From the NCBI GenBank assembly GCA_033060915.1, contig CM065399.1:14511001-14575000 (forward strand): 64,000 bases of DNA. Direction: 5' to 3'. The first letter of the stretch is position 1; each line of letters starts with the position of its first letter. The translations under genes were made by a program, and so were the position numbers. The notes beneath the pieces were generated by a model that was not told the DNA's origin, did not search any database, and saw only the letters and a program-made list of their open reading frames with translations. Source of the DNA: Euryodendron excelsum. Its lineage: Eukaryota > Streptophyta > Magnoliopsida > Ericales > Pentaphylacaceae. This document shows positions 21,715 to 33,304 of the stretch, one piece after another.

Positions 21715-23680
21715 TATTTGTATTATTATATAGATAATATTATTATAATAATGTAATAGTAGTATTTTTGTAATTAAAAGTTTTTTTATTGGTTACTCTG
21801 TATTGAAATGAAGTTTTTATTTTAGACACATTATTTTATATATTTTTTTCCTCACGAAATTATGAGTTTGAATACGAAAAACTTACGTCAACAAGTTTAT
21901 ATCCAAATGACTAAGTCGGCAAAAGTGCAAGCGACTTGAGGTTGGTGAACTTCTACAGGTTAAAATGGGTAAAAGGCTGCTAGTATGGAGTCCAATGATA
22001 TAGAAAATTCATATAAAATTCCTTTACTGAATAATAACATGGTTGAATGAGATTCTCACACTTTAAAATACAAAATCTATTTTAATAACTCTTAATTATA
22101 AAAATATTACTCTCACATTATTTTAGTGAAAATTTCTGCACCGGTATAAATTTTTGAATGAATAGCACTTTCTAAAAGGAAAATTTGTGTATGCAATTAT
22201 GTAATAGTTGTAGGTTCTTAAGCCAAAAAAATTTAGTTGTAGGTTTAGTACTTTTCTCAATATATTTTGGAGAACAAGTCCTATCCCCTTTTTTTGGGTA
22301 ATGAATTGTGATTTTTTATTATTATTATTCTGCTTTCAGCGTGATGGCATGACACTACCATGTATGGATTTTATGCTGAATTTCTTAAAAATGGCTAGTA
22401 ATTTTGCAAGACTTCATAATCAGTCAACTTTTGAAACAAATTACGAATTATGCATAAGACCTCATAGTAGACCTAAGAGCTTCATTTGCCTTCATGTTTA
22501 TTCAAAATGTTCACATCGCATCATTTAACTTTTGGAGCATAACACACTCTTGAGAAGAAAGAAAAAAAAGTCCTCCTTATCCGAAAACAATATATAAATA
22601 AACTCAAAATAATGTGACAATGATATTTAAGATGGCTTCATTTTACCTTTGGGAGCATAAATTATATAAAAAAAAATTAATCTAAAATAATTCGACAATG
22701 GCATGTATGAATTTAAGAGCCATCTTGGTGTGTATTTTATTTTGAAATAAAAGGAATTTTTTTTTCTTTTTGCTACTCTTTCAAAAAGTTCGTGTAATGC
22801 TACTATCCACATGAATCAATAAACTTCATGCAATACAAGGAGGTGGGAGGAGTAATTGAACTTGAGACCTTATGCTTAAGATAAGGACCAATTAACCACC
22901 AAATCAACCTTTATAGTTACCAAAAAATCCTAGTTCAACCATATCCTTTTGAACAAAAATTCTATATAATTTCTTTGTTTCTATAACAGTAAGTGTCTCA
23001 TCTTTGAGAGGGAAAGGCCAGCATGGGATAGAAATTAGACCCGAAAAACCCAAACCTCGCTTCACTTCATCCCTAATAGGAAGAGTTTAGAATATGAATA
23101 AACAGAATAAAGGCGGGTACATAGAGAAAAGCATAACTGGATGCGAGTTTGAGACAGAATAAGATTTAGATCATCCCAGCCCAACCCGTCCCAATTATAT
23201 TATGAAAGCCCTAAATACTCATATTATATCTATTTTACAAAATATCCTTACTATATGAGTAAGTATGAAAATTCTAATGTCACTTCTTATTCTTGAATTT
23301 TAAGTTCTTTCTTTATTTTTAATTTTTTGGATTTTAAGTTCTTTCTTTTTTAAAAATTTTATTGTATTAGTGCTTGTATCATTTGTATTATGTTTATTTT
23401 TAGAGGCTTATTTTTATTTTGAAATTTTTTATTAAATAATTTGTATATTAGGATTCTATTGTTAAATCTATTTTAACCCGCACCCTAATTAGCTTAAGTG
23501 AGGCGACAGCAGAGTCAACAAGTTCAACCCGTCAAGGATTTGAGACAAGGTGAGATATAATATTTTCTTATTAGAAGCAAGATAGAATTTAACTAACCCG
23601 CCCAGTTGCATCCGTAGGCCGGTGTGACTGTCTTTGTGTCTTCCTCTAGAAATTTCTTCTAAGCTTCATTTTATAAATTA
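21715..23680. other. AT-rich intergenic with unclassified repeat debris
   Basis: No gene seen. At 23020-23620 the sequence has 'cccgaaaaacccaaacctcgc', 'agcccaacccgtccc' and 'aacccgcccagttgcatcc', which resemble the ends of hAT-type MITEs such as the one at 50821-51633, but the borders are too eroded to define. At 22850 there is a 'gaacttgagaccttatgcttaag' phrase common in plant repeats. Confidence 0.4.
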
Positions 23681-23689
23681 TTTTTCTAG

Positions 23690-24129
23690 TAATAAAAAGC
23701 AAACTTATCCAGAAAACCATAACACAATAATTTGCCAGTAGACATTTCTTGGGGACCAAGAAGAGCCACGTACAAAGCAATGAAGTCTTGATACTGGCAA
23801 AGTCGTCTTCTCCGAGTGACTTTGTCCCCAAGAAAACAAACTCCGAGTAAAGGCCTTAACCGACCATTAATCTCACGGCTCTATGTATATTTGAGGCTCT
23901 TGCGTTTGAAAACTCCCCACTCAGTTCTTCTTCCCTTCCAAACAGTCCATAGAGAATTCGATATAAAAACTCGGAGAAAATGTCTGGGTGCGGAAATCAT
24001 CATCCGCAGTCTCGGCGCTCATTAGGTGTATTACAGAAATATCTCATATATTACATGAAAAATTTCCAAGGTTTCATGCTTCTTTTTTTCTCGGTCTTTC
24101 TGTTGAAGAGTAATTCGGTAATTATTTGA
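23690..24129 (+). pseudogene. Truncated copy of the His/Gly-rich gene (promoter plus 8 codons)
   Basis: About 290 bases before the ATG at 23980 align well with the promoter and leader of the gene at 14648 (for example 'cttggggaccaagaagagc' against 'cttggggaccaaggagagc', then 'ctccgagtgact'). The ORF begins with the same MSGCGNHH but leaves the parent after the eighth codon. It then runs for 41 unrelated residues, partly hydrophobic (MLLFFSVFLL), to a stop at 24127-24129. The His/Gly repeats and tail are gone, so a 49-residue chimeric peptide could be made from the inherited promoter. The offset between the two ATGs is 9332 bases. Confidence 0.75.
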
Positions 24130-24252
24130 GTAAGTCAACAAGAAATCAAAGCTTAAAATGCTTATGCCCCATGATTCTTCAGCTCAAACCAGAATAGAAC
24201 ATCAAAGACAACCCTAAATTCCTCGGTAATACTGTTGTTCCGTAATGATGGC

Positions 24253-26289
24253 TTACTCTGATCTCCCATGGTTGGCTGCAGTATCTTTAAGCTTTTCCTT
24301 CAGCTCGCCAGTCTACACGACAGACCAAACCATTAAAGCAATGTGTATCCCAGGCTAATGAATAACAATTTTGATATCGAGAATACCTGGTGCATGTTGA
24401 GAATGATGTCTGATCCTCCGATGAACTCCCCCTTGATAAATATCTGGGGAAACATGCGCCAGTGGCTGCAAAGAAAGACCATGGGACTAATTGAAGCAAG
24501 CATAAACAAACTACACTGTTTTATCAACAATTTGGATCAAACTGATTTTGCAAAGTAATGAACCGTATAACGCCAAAACAGCAACTCCATTTGCAAATGA
24601 TTGTTTCTTGGTATTAATTTGCATCACTAAGGCTTGTGCAACTAAGGCAACCTTGTCGATATTTGTCACAGACCACATGCTGAAAAATTCAATCAAGATT
24701 TGGTCATGTTTATGACACATTAAGCTATCATTTAAAAAGGATGCTCATATAGCTTCATCTCAATAGGCAACATGGACTGATGTTTAACTGTCGAAATTTG
24801 ATAAATTACTAGAAATTTGATAAATTAAAATTTCTGAAGTGTTCACCAGCTTTTGAACATATTCTACCATGGCCTTGTATTCTTAGCCACTGTTGGATAT
24901 GGATCATTCAATAAACACATTTCTAAATCCATTTGAAATGACTGCTATTCAAATGCTACATAACGAAATTCTTGGAAGTGTCACTCTGCTAAATTTAATA
25001 TGTATATGCTCTGTGTTCCCCGATATCATGCTCCTAGAAACAAGTTCTCTGCCTAAATCCAATTTTTAAAAAAAAAAACAAACAAACTAAGCAACTAGTA
25101 GAAAAAATCTCATTTTGTTTCACATTGAAAAATTATCCAGTAACATCAGCTACTTCTATAGCCCAAAGGCAATTGACAAGAAGAAATCCATGCACGGGCT
25201 CAGTTCTTGAAACATCGACCAAACAAAATGCAAAAAAAAAAAAAAAAAAAAAAAAAACTACAGTTCAAATTAACAGAACACAAAGTTATACACCTTGAAA
25301 AAAGAAAAAGCCCCTTCCTAGGTGTAAGCAAGATGTGTGAACTACGATCCTAGCTTATTACAACCATTGCCGCGGTGCAAACCCAAACATCCCAATAAAT
25401 AAAAAATTTACTTTACACTGTGATTTGAATTCATCATGCATTATTAAGAAATGCCAATGGGAGGGTGCTTTTTATCTGAGCAGGAGGCTCTTGCTGTTCT
25501 CTAGATGTATATTAATGCTAAATGGATGTTCTAAAGAGCAATACAAAGGATTAAGTTACCTGAATACTTTCACAGCATTCTTAAGCTCGGGATCTTCCAA
25601 TATGTTTCTGGCACTCAAAGGAACATCTACAACAAGCATATCAATGGTGAGACTGGCATAAATAACTTAAAAGTAGTCAAGTCAGCAGGGTGCAAGGGTC
25701 AGCTCAAAGCTCCAGAAGCGTGATACTCAATGCAATCCCAGCTATCAGATATTACTCAAGTCAGTTCCTCTTTTAATGCTTCTATTGTGCCACCTTCTTG
25801 CACTTTAATTTTTCACTTTGCCAAACTTGACTAAACCAAATACTCACTTATGGACCATGTAAACAAGGGAAAATTTTGAGGCTCATTAAAAAAACTACGA
25901 CTGCTGAACTGAACCAAGGAATGTATTAGTATTGTTGAAAAACTAAGCAATAGAACCCTTACTATATTCTTTCAACACTCTTACAGCTAGTGAGCTGAAC
26001 CCTCATCGAGGAAGATCAGGCACGCCTTTCATATATACCATCACAGGGTTGTCCTTGACATCCTACGCTAGAAGCTAAAAGCAATCAATAAAACCAGAAT
26101 TTAAACAAATAAACAACTAAAAGTTTTTCTGGATAATAAGAGAAATAAAAGGCTTAAGACTCCTTATCTAATGTGAAAAGTACAAATCACTACTCTCTAC
26201 CTGCTCAACAATGTCCTTCAAAGAAAGGCCAGAACTCTCAAGCTTATTAGTGGGTCTGAAGTCATCGTGAGTGTCAGGGTCATTCGGCA
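24253..26289 (-). pseudogene. GRXS15: Monothiol (CGFS) glutaredoxin GRXS15-like, catalytic Cys codon is TGA
   Basis: Five minus-strand exons with GT-AG borders and consistent phases: 26201-26289 (PNDPDTHDDF...LSLKDIVEQ), 25963-26062 (DVKDNPVMVYMKGVPDLP...), 25560-25626 (NVPLSARNILEDPELKNAVKVF), 24387-24465 ([14 protein letters not shown]...LNMHQ) and 24253-24312 (TGELKEKLKD...RSE, stop). The order and sequence match the mitochondrial iron-sulfur glutaredoxin GRXS15. The exon with the transit peptide, expected above 26289, was not found. The active-site CGFS reads stop-GFS: codon TGA at 26003-26005. The conserved WPTFPQ reads WRMFPQ, which loses the Thr before the cis-Pro side. The rest is well preserved and the splice sites are intact. 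This fits a young pseudogene, with a functional copy presumably elsewhere. Expression cannot be judged from the sequence. Confidence 0.85.
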
Positions 26290-27046
26290 CTGTAGTGGTC
26301 AAGTATCGCATCCCATGGTAATTAAAGGATCCAGCTGCCTACCAATTATTAAAGAAAAAATATTAGCAAATATCATTTCTATGATCATCAAGAATACTCT
26401 GTCTAAAGATGAGACCACACACTTGTTGCTTAAATTTCCAAAAAAAACCTTTTTTTTTGGGTCAATTGTTCAGTGTAGTTTAACATGCAAACATTTTTGT
26501 TAACAAAAGTTTTAAGATCAAGGATACAATAAATCTAGAATCAGATGATTTTGAACATCTTAAAATTCTTAGTAGTTTTTTGGATGAAGGACTAGTGCAC
26601 GGAACATTCTCCTGCAAGTAGTGAGTACAAAATTGATGTGTGGCAGTTGCGGAGGGCTATAGATTTGGGCTAAAATTTATAGATTATGTGGCTGGAAAGG
26701 TGGTAAAATTATCTAAGTTTTGAAGGTTTATATGGGGCAACTAAAGGGTACGAGTTGGCAAATGAAAGGAAAGGATTTTGGTGCCTGTTTAGAGGTTGTT
26801 TTGGGTGCTGCAAACAGTACCCAAGAACAGTACCCATGCTAAAATTTGACCCTTTTGTGTGCAATAATTGTAGAATGATAAAGGGATGAATGGACTTGTT
26901 GGAAGGGTTGATTAAGTTAAAACAAATTTCAATCAGATCAGGTTATGCGGGTTCTAGACCCTAAAAGTGCAGGAAGATAAAATAAATAAATAAAAAGAGA
27001 GAAGAGAAAAGAAAATTCTAAGCACTGGTGACACCACACCTAGATC
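26290..27046. other. Presumed upstream intron/flank of the glutaredoxin pseudogene
   Basis: No exon with a mitochondrial transit peptide was recognised on the minus strand. The stretch around 26800-26850 ('gggtgctgcaaacagtaccc') looks like repeat-derived sequence. Confidence 0.4.
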
Positions 27047-27604
27047 CTAAGAAGCACTGACGCGCGACACAGATACACCGACACGGCGATTTTGAAAAAA
27101 TGCAGGACACGACACGACGGGGACACAACAAAAGTATATGATTTTATGTATTGTTTATATGTGATATCTATATATAAATATACTATTCAAAGCTAATATA
27201 AAATACAAGATAACACTGATTAAAATTAGAGAAAAATGTCTTCCATAACTTAATTAAAGAACCATGTGCAATTAAAGAGTGCAAAAATACCTTATGTTTC
27301 CAAGCAATTAGCCATTAAAATACTCTCAGTAATTGAAAAACAATAAGATGGGTAGAGTCCCAAAATCAATTAGCCATCTTTTATTTTCAAAATTTGTGGT
27401 AAAGCCCCCGTTGTGTCCACAAAGTATCGAAAACGAGACACGTGTGTCCAAGCCATGTCCACAAAGTGTCTAAAGAAAAAAAGTAAAAAAAAAAAAAATT
27501 GGACACGTCTGACGGCATGTCGAGCACATGTCCAATACGTGTACGCGTCCTAGAGGCGTCTGACACTCATACGGGGGTCTCGGCGGAGTGTCCGTGCTCC
27601 CTAG
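27047..27604. mobile_element. Non-autonomous TIR element, copy 1 (GGACACG-rich ends)
   Basis: The left end CTAAGAAGCACTGACGCG and the right end CCGTGCTCCCTAG form an inverted pair rich in 'ggacacg' and 'acacgac'. The interior is AT-rich and non-coding. It is the same family as 49322-49995, sharing 'aaaatgcaggacacgacacg' and 'gagacacg(t/c)gtgtccaag'. The flanking 8-mers 'cctagatc' and 'cctaaaac' agree at 6 of 8 positions, consistent with an old target duplication. Confidence 0.7.
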
Positions 27605-28325
27605 CCTAAAACCCACAGGTATCACAATTAGACTAGAATTGCATCGCACATTCCCAATAAAGCTTCATAGAATTCTCTAAAGCATGTTCTCCATTGAGTA
27701 GGGAGCATTATAGGGCTTTCTCTAAACTTTGGAGTTCTTCTAGCCCAACCAACATTGGACTCCTTCATAGGAAATTAGCCTTTTGACTACTAAAACCTCT
27801 CCAAACGCAACTAAAACACATATTTGAAAACCCAATAATAAAACTTGACCTACATTATGACCCATGGGAAACCTCTACAACCCAAGTCCAAAATTTTGCA
27901 AATTTCCAAAATATGCTAACTACAAAACTTAAAGAAAATATTAAAAACAAAACAGCAGCATATTTATCCTAGTAAGACTCTACTAAGAATAGAAACATGA
28001 ATATGCGTGGTTCCTATAGTCATAAGGCATGCCAATTTTCTATTTTAGCTGCTTCCTTGAATTTATTTTTCTTGTGCTTCTTGTGGACTGCATCATTTTT
28101 CAAATTTAAGCCATTTCTCAAGTGGCCTCTTGGATGCAATTTTCTAAATTCAAACAAGACATCAGCAGACTAGAATATATAAAACGTGGTTGATCAAGCA
28201 GCAGAACAAACTATTTTTATGATTTAGACCATAGTTATCTGAACCGTACCAAACATCAAACCGATGAAGATGTCGATTCACGGTTCATCAGTTCAACCGG
28301 TTCAGCTAGCGTTATAAAATTAAGA
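27605..28325. other. Intergenic, nothing recognised
   Basis: AT-rich sequence between two TIR elements, without a convincing gene. At 28230-28315 there is a 'gaaccgtaccaaac...cggttcagc' patch that recurs in altered form near 29745-29810 ('aaccaggcggtccggtccgg'). The TIR element at 28326-29443 may therefore have inserted into another repeat. Confidence 0.4.
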
Positions 28326-29443
28326 GGTAATTACATTTTACCTCCTTAGGGTTTGAGCAAAAATCAGACAACCACCTTGTAGTTTAAAAGTGAACACCTA
28401 ATCCCCTTGCAGTTTGGAGTCTTTGGACTGATGTTCAAAATGGATGGACTGTTGCATTTTTAAGAAAAGACAAAAATACCCTCCATCTCTCTGCAAAATG
28501 AATGAACCAGCCACTCCCCCTCCCTTCTTCATTCTCTTCTCTCTCTCTTACATGGCAATTCATCACCACCAACACCCATGGCAGTGGAAGCTAAGCTCTC
28601 ACAGAATTACCTTTCTCTCTTAAACACTTCAGCTTCAACCCATTGATCAATTTTCTTTCATTCTCTGTAATTACTTTTGCTTTACCTATGCATATATATT
28701 GATACATATATACATATCAATTGGAACCAAACCCACCTTCAATTGCCGTAGCCATCATCATAGACAAATTCCACAAATTTCAGATGAATACACATACACG
28801 TGGTGGGATTTGTCCATATATCCACCTGTAAACCCCAAAATTTTCAGATCATTCAACACTAAACCCCACCACCATATATTCATACATATATATATACTAC
28901 ACCACACACATGCATATATACACACATGTATATATTTCTTGTTATTGGTCTCCAGCTTCTGTAAGATGTGCATTAATTGGTGGTGTAAAACTAAACTCCA
29001 TGGGGTGGCGTGCAGTGATAATGTGAGGCAGCGGGTGGTGTGCTCCAGGGGGGTAAGACAGAAGGGGGGCTGGGGAAGGGGGATGTGGTGGTGTATGGGA
29101 GTTATGGAAGTGGTGGACGGTGAATATTTCAGGAAGATAGTGATAGAAGGAAGAAAGAGAAGAGAGGTTTTAGCCATGGCAGTGTACAGAGCAGATGAGG
29201 AAGAAATTGGAGGAAGGAAGGAAGAAAAAAAAAAGTGAAATGTAATTTGGAGGGTAAAAATGTATTTCTAAAGACTGATTTTAGAAGAAATACTCTCCTA
29301 CTCGCTCCAAGCAGGCGTGGGATACACACGGTCAATACAAACCGTTTTCATCCATTTCAAGAGGGAGTTCTGTGTTCACTTTTAAACTACAAGATGGTGA
29401 TCTGATTTTTGCTCAAACCTCAAGGAGGTAAAGTATAATCACC
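28326..29443. mobile_element. TIR element with ~75-bp inverted ends (Mutator-like candidate)
   Basis: The left end 'ggtaattacattttacctcc' and the inverted right end 'ggtgattatactttacctcc' begin inverted repeats that match closely for about 75 bases (both contain 'gtttgagcaaaaatcaga' and 'ttgtagtttaaaagtgaaca'). The element is about 1.1 kb. ORFs of up to 179 residues on both strands in the interior have no recognisable domain. No clear target duplication was found. Long TIRs around a non-transposase interior fit a Mutator-like non-autonomous element. Confidence 0.7.
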
Positions 29444-29936
29444 GTTAAAATTAAATATATTTCATTTTTCACAATGTTAATTCCTTTTATATATATTTTT
29501 TGTGGCTAATAAACACAAAGAGAAGTGGGTGTAGCAGTTGTGTTTCACTAGACTCACCGCAACTTCCCAAGTTTAAATAATTTTGAAGTAGCATCCATCA
29601 ATTAATGCCAAACAGTTGTGTCCCAAGATGTTACTGTGTCAAACAGTTGTGCCCACACCAATCCAACACTAATTGGTTGAACATCCATCAACTAAATGAA
29701 GGTACTGTTACTCTCCAAAGCCAGTTATTTTGCCCAGCCGATCCAACCTCATGACTCAAACCACCGGGCCCTCCGATTCCTAATTCAACCAGGCGGTCCG
29801 GTCCGGATCTAATAACAGTGGTTTAGACAGTGGTAAGAATTTAAATTCACAAGGGATAGTAAAAATTGAAAGAGAAAAAGTAACAATAGTACGGAATTGA
29901 CTTCAAAAGGGTAGTGTAAGAATAGAGAAAATACAA

Positions 29937-30458
29937 AGAGAAAAAGTAACATCATTTGAAAAATTCCAAAAATGTAAACCAAGAAGAAAAAATTATTAAA
30001 AAGGAAGACTCAAATAAAAAAATCTAATCAACTTTTTAAAGAAAAATGTCAACATCGCGAATGTACTAGTTACTTATTCACAATGTATTACTAGTTTTTA
30101 CAAAACATACTAGTTATTAATAATTATACTAGCTGTGATAGATTTTATAAAAACTGGTGATACATTATGAATAAGTAATTGTGCATTCGCTCTTGGAAAG
30201 AGTAACATCATTAGAAAAAAATCCAGAAAGGTAGACCACAAAGAAAACATCAGTAAAAAGGTAACCACAAATAAAACAATTGTAAATAGTTGACTTTTTT
30301 AAAGAAAAAATGCCATACTTCCAAATGTGTTAATTATTTATTCACAATGTATTACCAGTTTTTACAAAATTTACTAGTTATCCACAATATACTAGCTGGT
30401 ACATTTTGTAAAAACTAATAATACATTGTAAAAGCGTAACTAGTACATTCAAGAATCT
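29937..30458. repeat. Tandem pair of a foldback (MITE-like) unit
   Basis: Two direct copies of about 261 bases (29937-30197 and 30198-30458). Both begin near 'gtaacatcat' and share 'aaagaaaaaatg'. Each contains a hairpin: in copy 1, 'gcgaatgtactagttactta' at about 30057 is mirrored by 'taagtaattgtgcattcgc' ending near 30190, around 'tattcacaatgtatta / tacattatgaata'. Copy 2 has the same hairpin with more decay. No coding sequence. Confidence 0.7.
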
Positions 30459-30779
30459 AACATTTCTTTCATTAAAAAGCATATACCGCAATTTAAAACC
30501 CAAAGGGACTAACTTAAATTTCTATAATACTCACTAATTAAAAAGCACCACCATATTTAATTAATAGAATTCAACAAAAATCATTCTTAACCTTTATTGA
30601 CACCCTATTGTCATTAATCAAATCAATTCCAACATACAAATTCCCTAGCACCAAAATCTCCAAATATAGAACACATGCAAGCCTAATTTATACTTCAATC
30701 CTCAAACCAAACAACTAAGCAAAAGTTTTACCCACTACAAGAACATTCCTAGTAGCAATCTAAAGCATGAAACTCAAAC
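30459..30779. other. Intergenic, nothing recognised
   Basis: AT-rich non-coding sequence leading into the inverted repeat that follows. Confidence 0.4.
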
Positions 30780-31690
30780 AAGAAGTTAGAATGGAATAAC
30801 TTCCAAGAATATGCTTTCTACATGCAACATGCAAAAACTAAGTATCTAGAGTTTCTAGGAAGCATTCTCATTGATTAGAATCCTTCAAATCACTTCTAGT
30901 CAAGGTTCTTTTTGAATTTTACAAAGACTTGAGTTTGGGTGAGATTTTTGGAAGTTCCTTTAAGGGAGAACAATGTGGCCAGCCTGAGAGAGGCCGGAGG
31001 TTGCGGTGACAGTTGGTGGATGCGGTGGTGTAACAAGGGTGGTGTGGGAGAGTGTTTAGCTATCTGGAGAGAGGCGAGAAAATTTGTGAAAATGAAGGGA
31101 AATGTTGCTGTGTAGAGTGGTTTAATCTAAATGTGGGTGTTCGCTTGCTTTTAAGCTAGCCTGGGGTAGGTTATGCCATCTGGGTTAAGTCCATCTTATC
31201 CAGGTTGAGATTATCATATTCTACGATAAGAATCTTATAAACCCAACCTAGATACCCTAAACCCAACTTGGATAGCACCCAACCACACCCAAACATGCCT
31301 AACCTTGGAATCAAAAACACCCCCACTCAACTTAAGCCACTACAAATAGAAACCATTCCCTCATATTTTTTTTTTCTCTCTACTCATTTTCCTACACTTC
31401 CCTACCAACCAAACAGTCACAGTTGGATTGTTGCACCACCACTTCCAGCCACCCTAGTCACTGGAAAACACTCCAGCCAGCCTATTGCTTTCTCTCCTAA
31501 AACTCATCACAGTTTTTCCCATTCTCTAGATTTAGTGAGTTTCTTCAAGAATCAAGACTTGAGACTTCTCTTTGGGTTGGATTAGAGACATCTATTAGGT
31601 AAGAAACTTCCCTAAATGTTCTAGATTCTTAGATTTTTGCATGTGCATGTAATGAGCATAGTTCCAAGGTCCATTTCATTGAAGTGCCTT
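30780..31690. repeat. Large diverged inverted repeat (LTR-like arms)
   Basis: Read on the minus strand, 31150 to 30780 resembles 31250-31690 read on the plus strand. Shared phrases include 'ttagtttttgcatg(tt)gcatgtag' against 'ttagatttttgcatgtgcatgtaatgagcat', 'cttcctagaaactctaga' against 'cttccctaaatgttctaga', and a 'gttg...caccacc' patch. The centre (about 31160-31260) is AT-rich. The arms look like 5' parts of gypsy LTRs in opposite orientation. A 105-residue ORF in the right arm (31268-31585) is low complexity and not convincing as a gene. Confidence 0.5.
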
Positions 31691-33304
31691 AGTTAATTGC
31701 ATGCATCAATTTGCCTCTTGGAATGTCTTTGCAAGTGGGATTCTCTTTCGCCTTGGGATTGTTGGGTTTGCATGTGAAGTGTATCAGGGGTCTTAACATG
31801 CTAGGAATTTGGATATTGTTTAGTTTGATGAAGAAATTTTTAGGTATGGTGAATGTTCAGAAATAACGTTTGAAGAGTAGTCCATTGTTGTTATAAAGTT
31901 GTCAAATTGGATGGTTTTATGGAAATTTGGTTATTAGGGTTTTATTGGGATATGAAAGGCCGTATGAGTTATTATGTTTGTCATTGGAGTGTTCTTGTAA
32001 CTTTGGAGACTTGCTGAGGAGTTTGCAGAGTAGAGGTGTTTGTTTTCTCTCGCTGGTAGTCGATTCCCAGGTTTTTCACTCCAATGAAGGAATTTTCGCT
32101 TTACAAGCCTGCATTGTAACTCTCCTCTGATGGCCGCTGAGCTATCCATTCTAGTAGCCTTCGCTCAATGGTTGCCTAAAGCAAAACGTTCCAATGGTCC
32201 TCTCAAGCGAAATTCTTGGTCGCTCAAGTAAAATGTAGACTTTTTGGCAAAATTTTTGCATGGTTGTCTGAGAGGCTTCCTAGAAGTTCCTTGACAGGTT
32301 TTTGGCTCTCTTCCTTGCACATTATTAGATATCCACCATCTAGGTATTGCATATGTCTCTGAAGTTCAATTCCCTAATCCTATGCTTCACTCATCATTTT
32401 GGCCAGGTCCGAAGGAGACCGATCCTATTCAACTTGAGAACTAATTTCATATTATTCACAGTCTGTGTTACCATAATACTCTACTACCTTAGCGATTTAC
32501 ATTTTTTGAATAGCGTTCCGAAGCATGGCACATTAGTGTTTCAAAACAGTAGATTTAGCGATCCAATGCGATCCCAAACTTTTTTCTCTATTTATTTCTT
32601 TAAAAGTCACCTAATGAGGGGGAAAAAAATTCAAATATAATGAAACAAAATATAAGGAGAATAGAATTTTGGCATAATAATATGTAAAAAAAAATGGGCC
32701 ATAATACTACTAGAATGTGTTTTTAGATAATTTATTAGAAAAAATAATAATATTCTATTAAATGTCTAATTAATAAAAAAATTATTTTAGAAGTACCTTA
32801 ATTCTAATAGTGTAATTTATATAAGTCTACCCTTAACGTAACATATTTTAGAACACATGGCGAACCACATTTCCGTTCCCATTCCACATACCTGAACGAT
32901 CCGGGTAACAAGTAACATAGTTCACAGGTTGCTCCATTTGTGTGCATTTTCAAGGGGGAGCATGATATACCCATAACTCATGATTTATGCCAAACAAAAT
33001 GGTGGAACTACTCGTTTGTTCATGGAAAAGTTATTGGTCGATGATGGTAAAATGCTTTAAAACTTTCTCGAAGCCATAAAACTTGTTACATGAAGACAAA
33101 TGCATGAACAAAAACGTGTTGGAAAAGATTTTTGTGTTTCTACCTTCCAATTATGTTCTTTTCAGGATTTTTCCCTTGAAGCATAAACCCAATAATATTG
33201 GGGCTTTGGATGCGCCAAAGCGGGCCAACATGCTAAAGGGTTTTGGGAACCGAAATGATATGAAGCCGCTAAAAGGCTGACTTTCTATAATGATTTATAC
33301 CATG
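31691..33304. other. Intergenic, nothing recognised
   Basis: No gene recognised. Small ORFs (31927-32130, 32347-32640, 33083-33280) show no family motifs. Sequence at 32830-33080 may be debris from an older repeat into which the gypsy element at 33305 inserted. Confidence 0.4.

Noticed and set aside
26003..26005. Selenocysteine codon in glutaredoxin
   Set aside because: Land plants lack selenocysteine machinery, and other conserved residues are also damaged, so a pseudogene is more likely.
28699..29238. 179-residue ORF
   Set aside because: It lies inside a TIR element, overlaps an ORF on the other strand and shows no recognisable domain.
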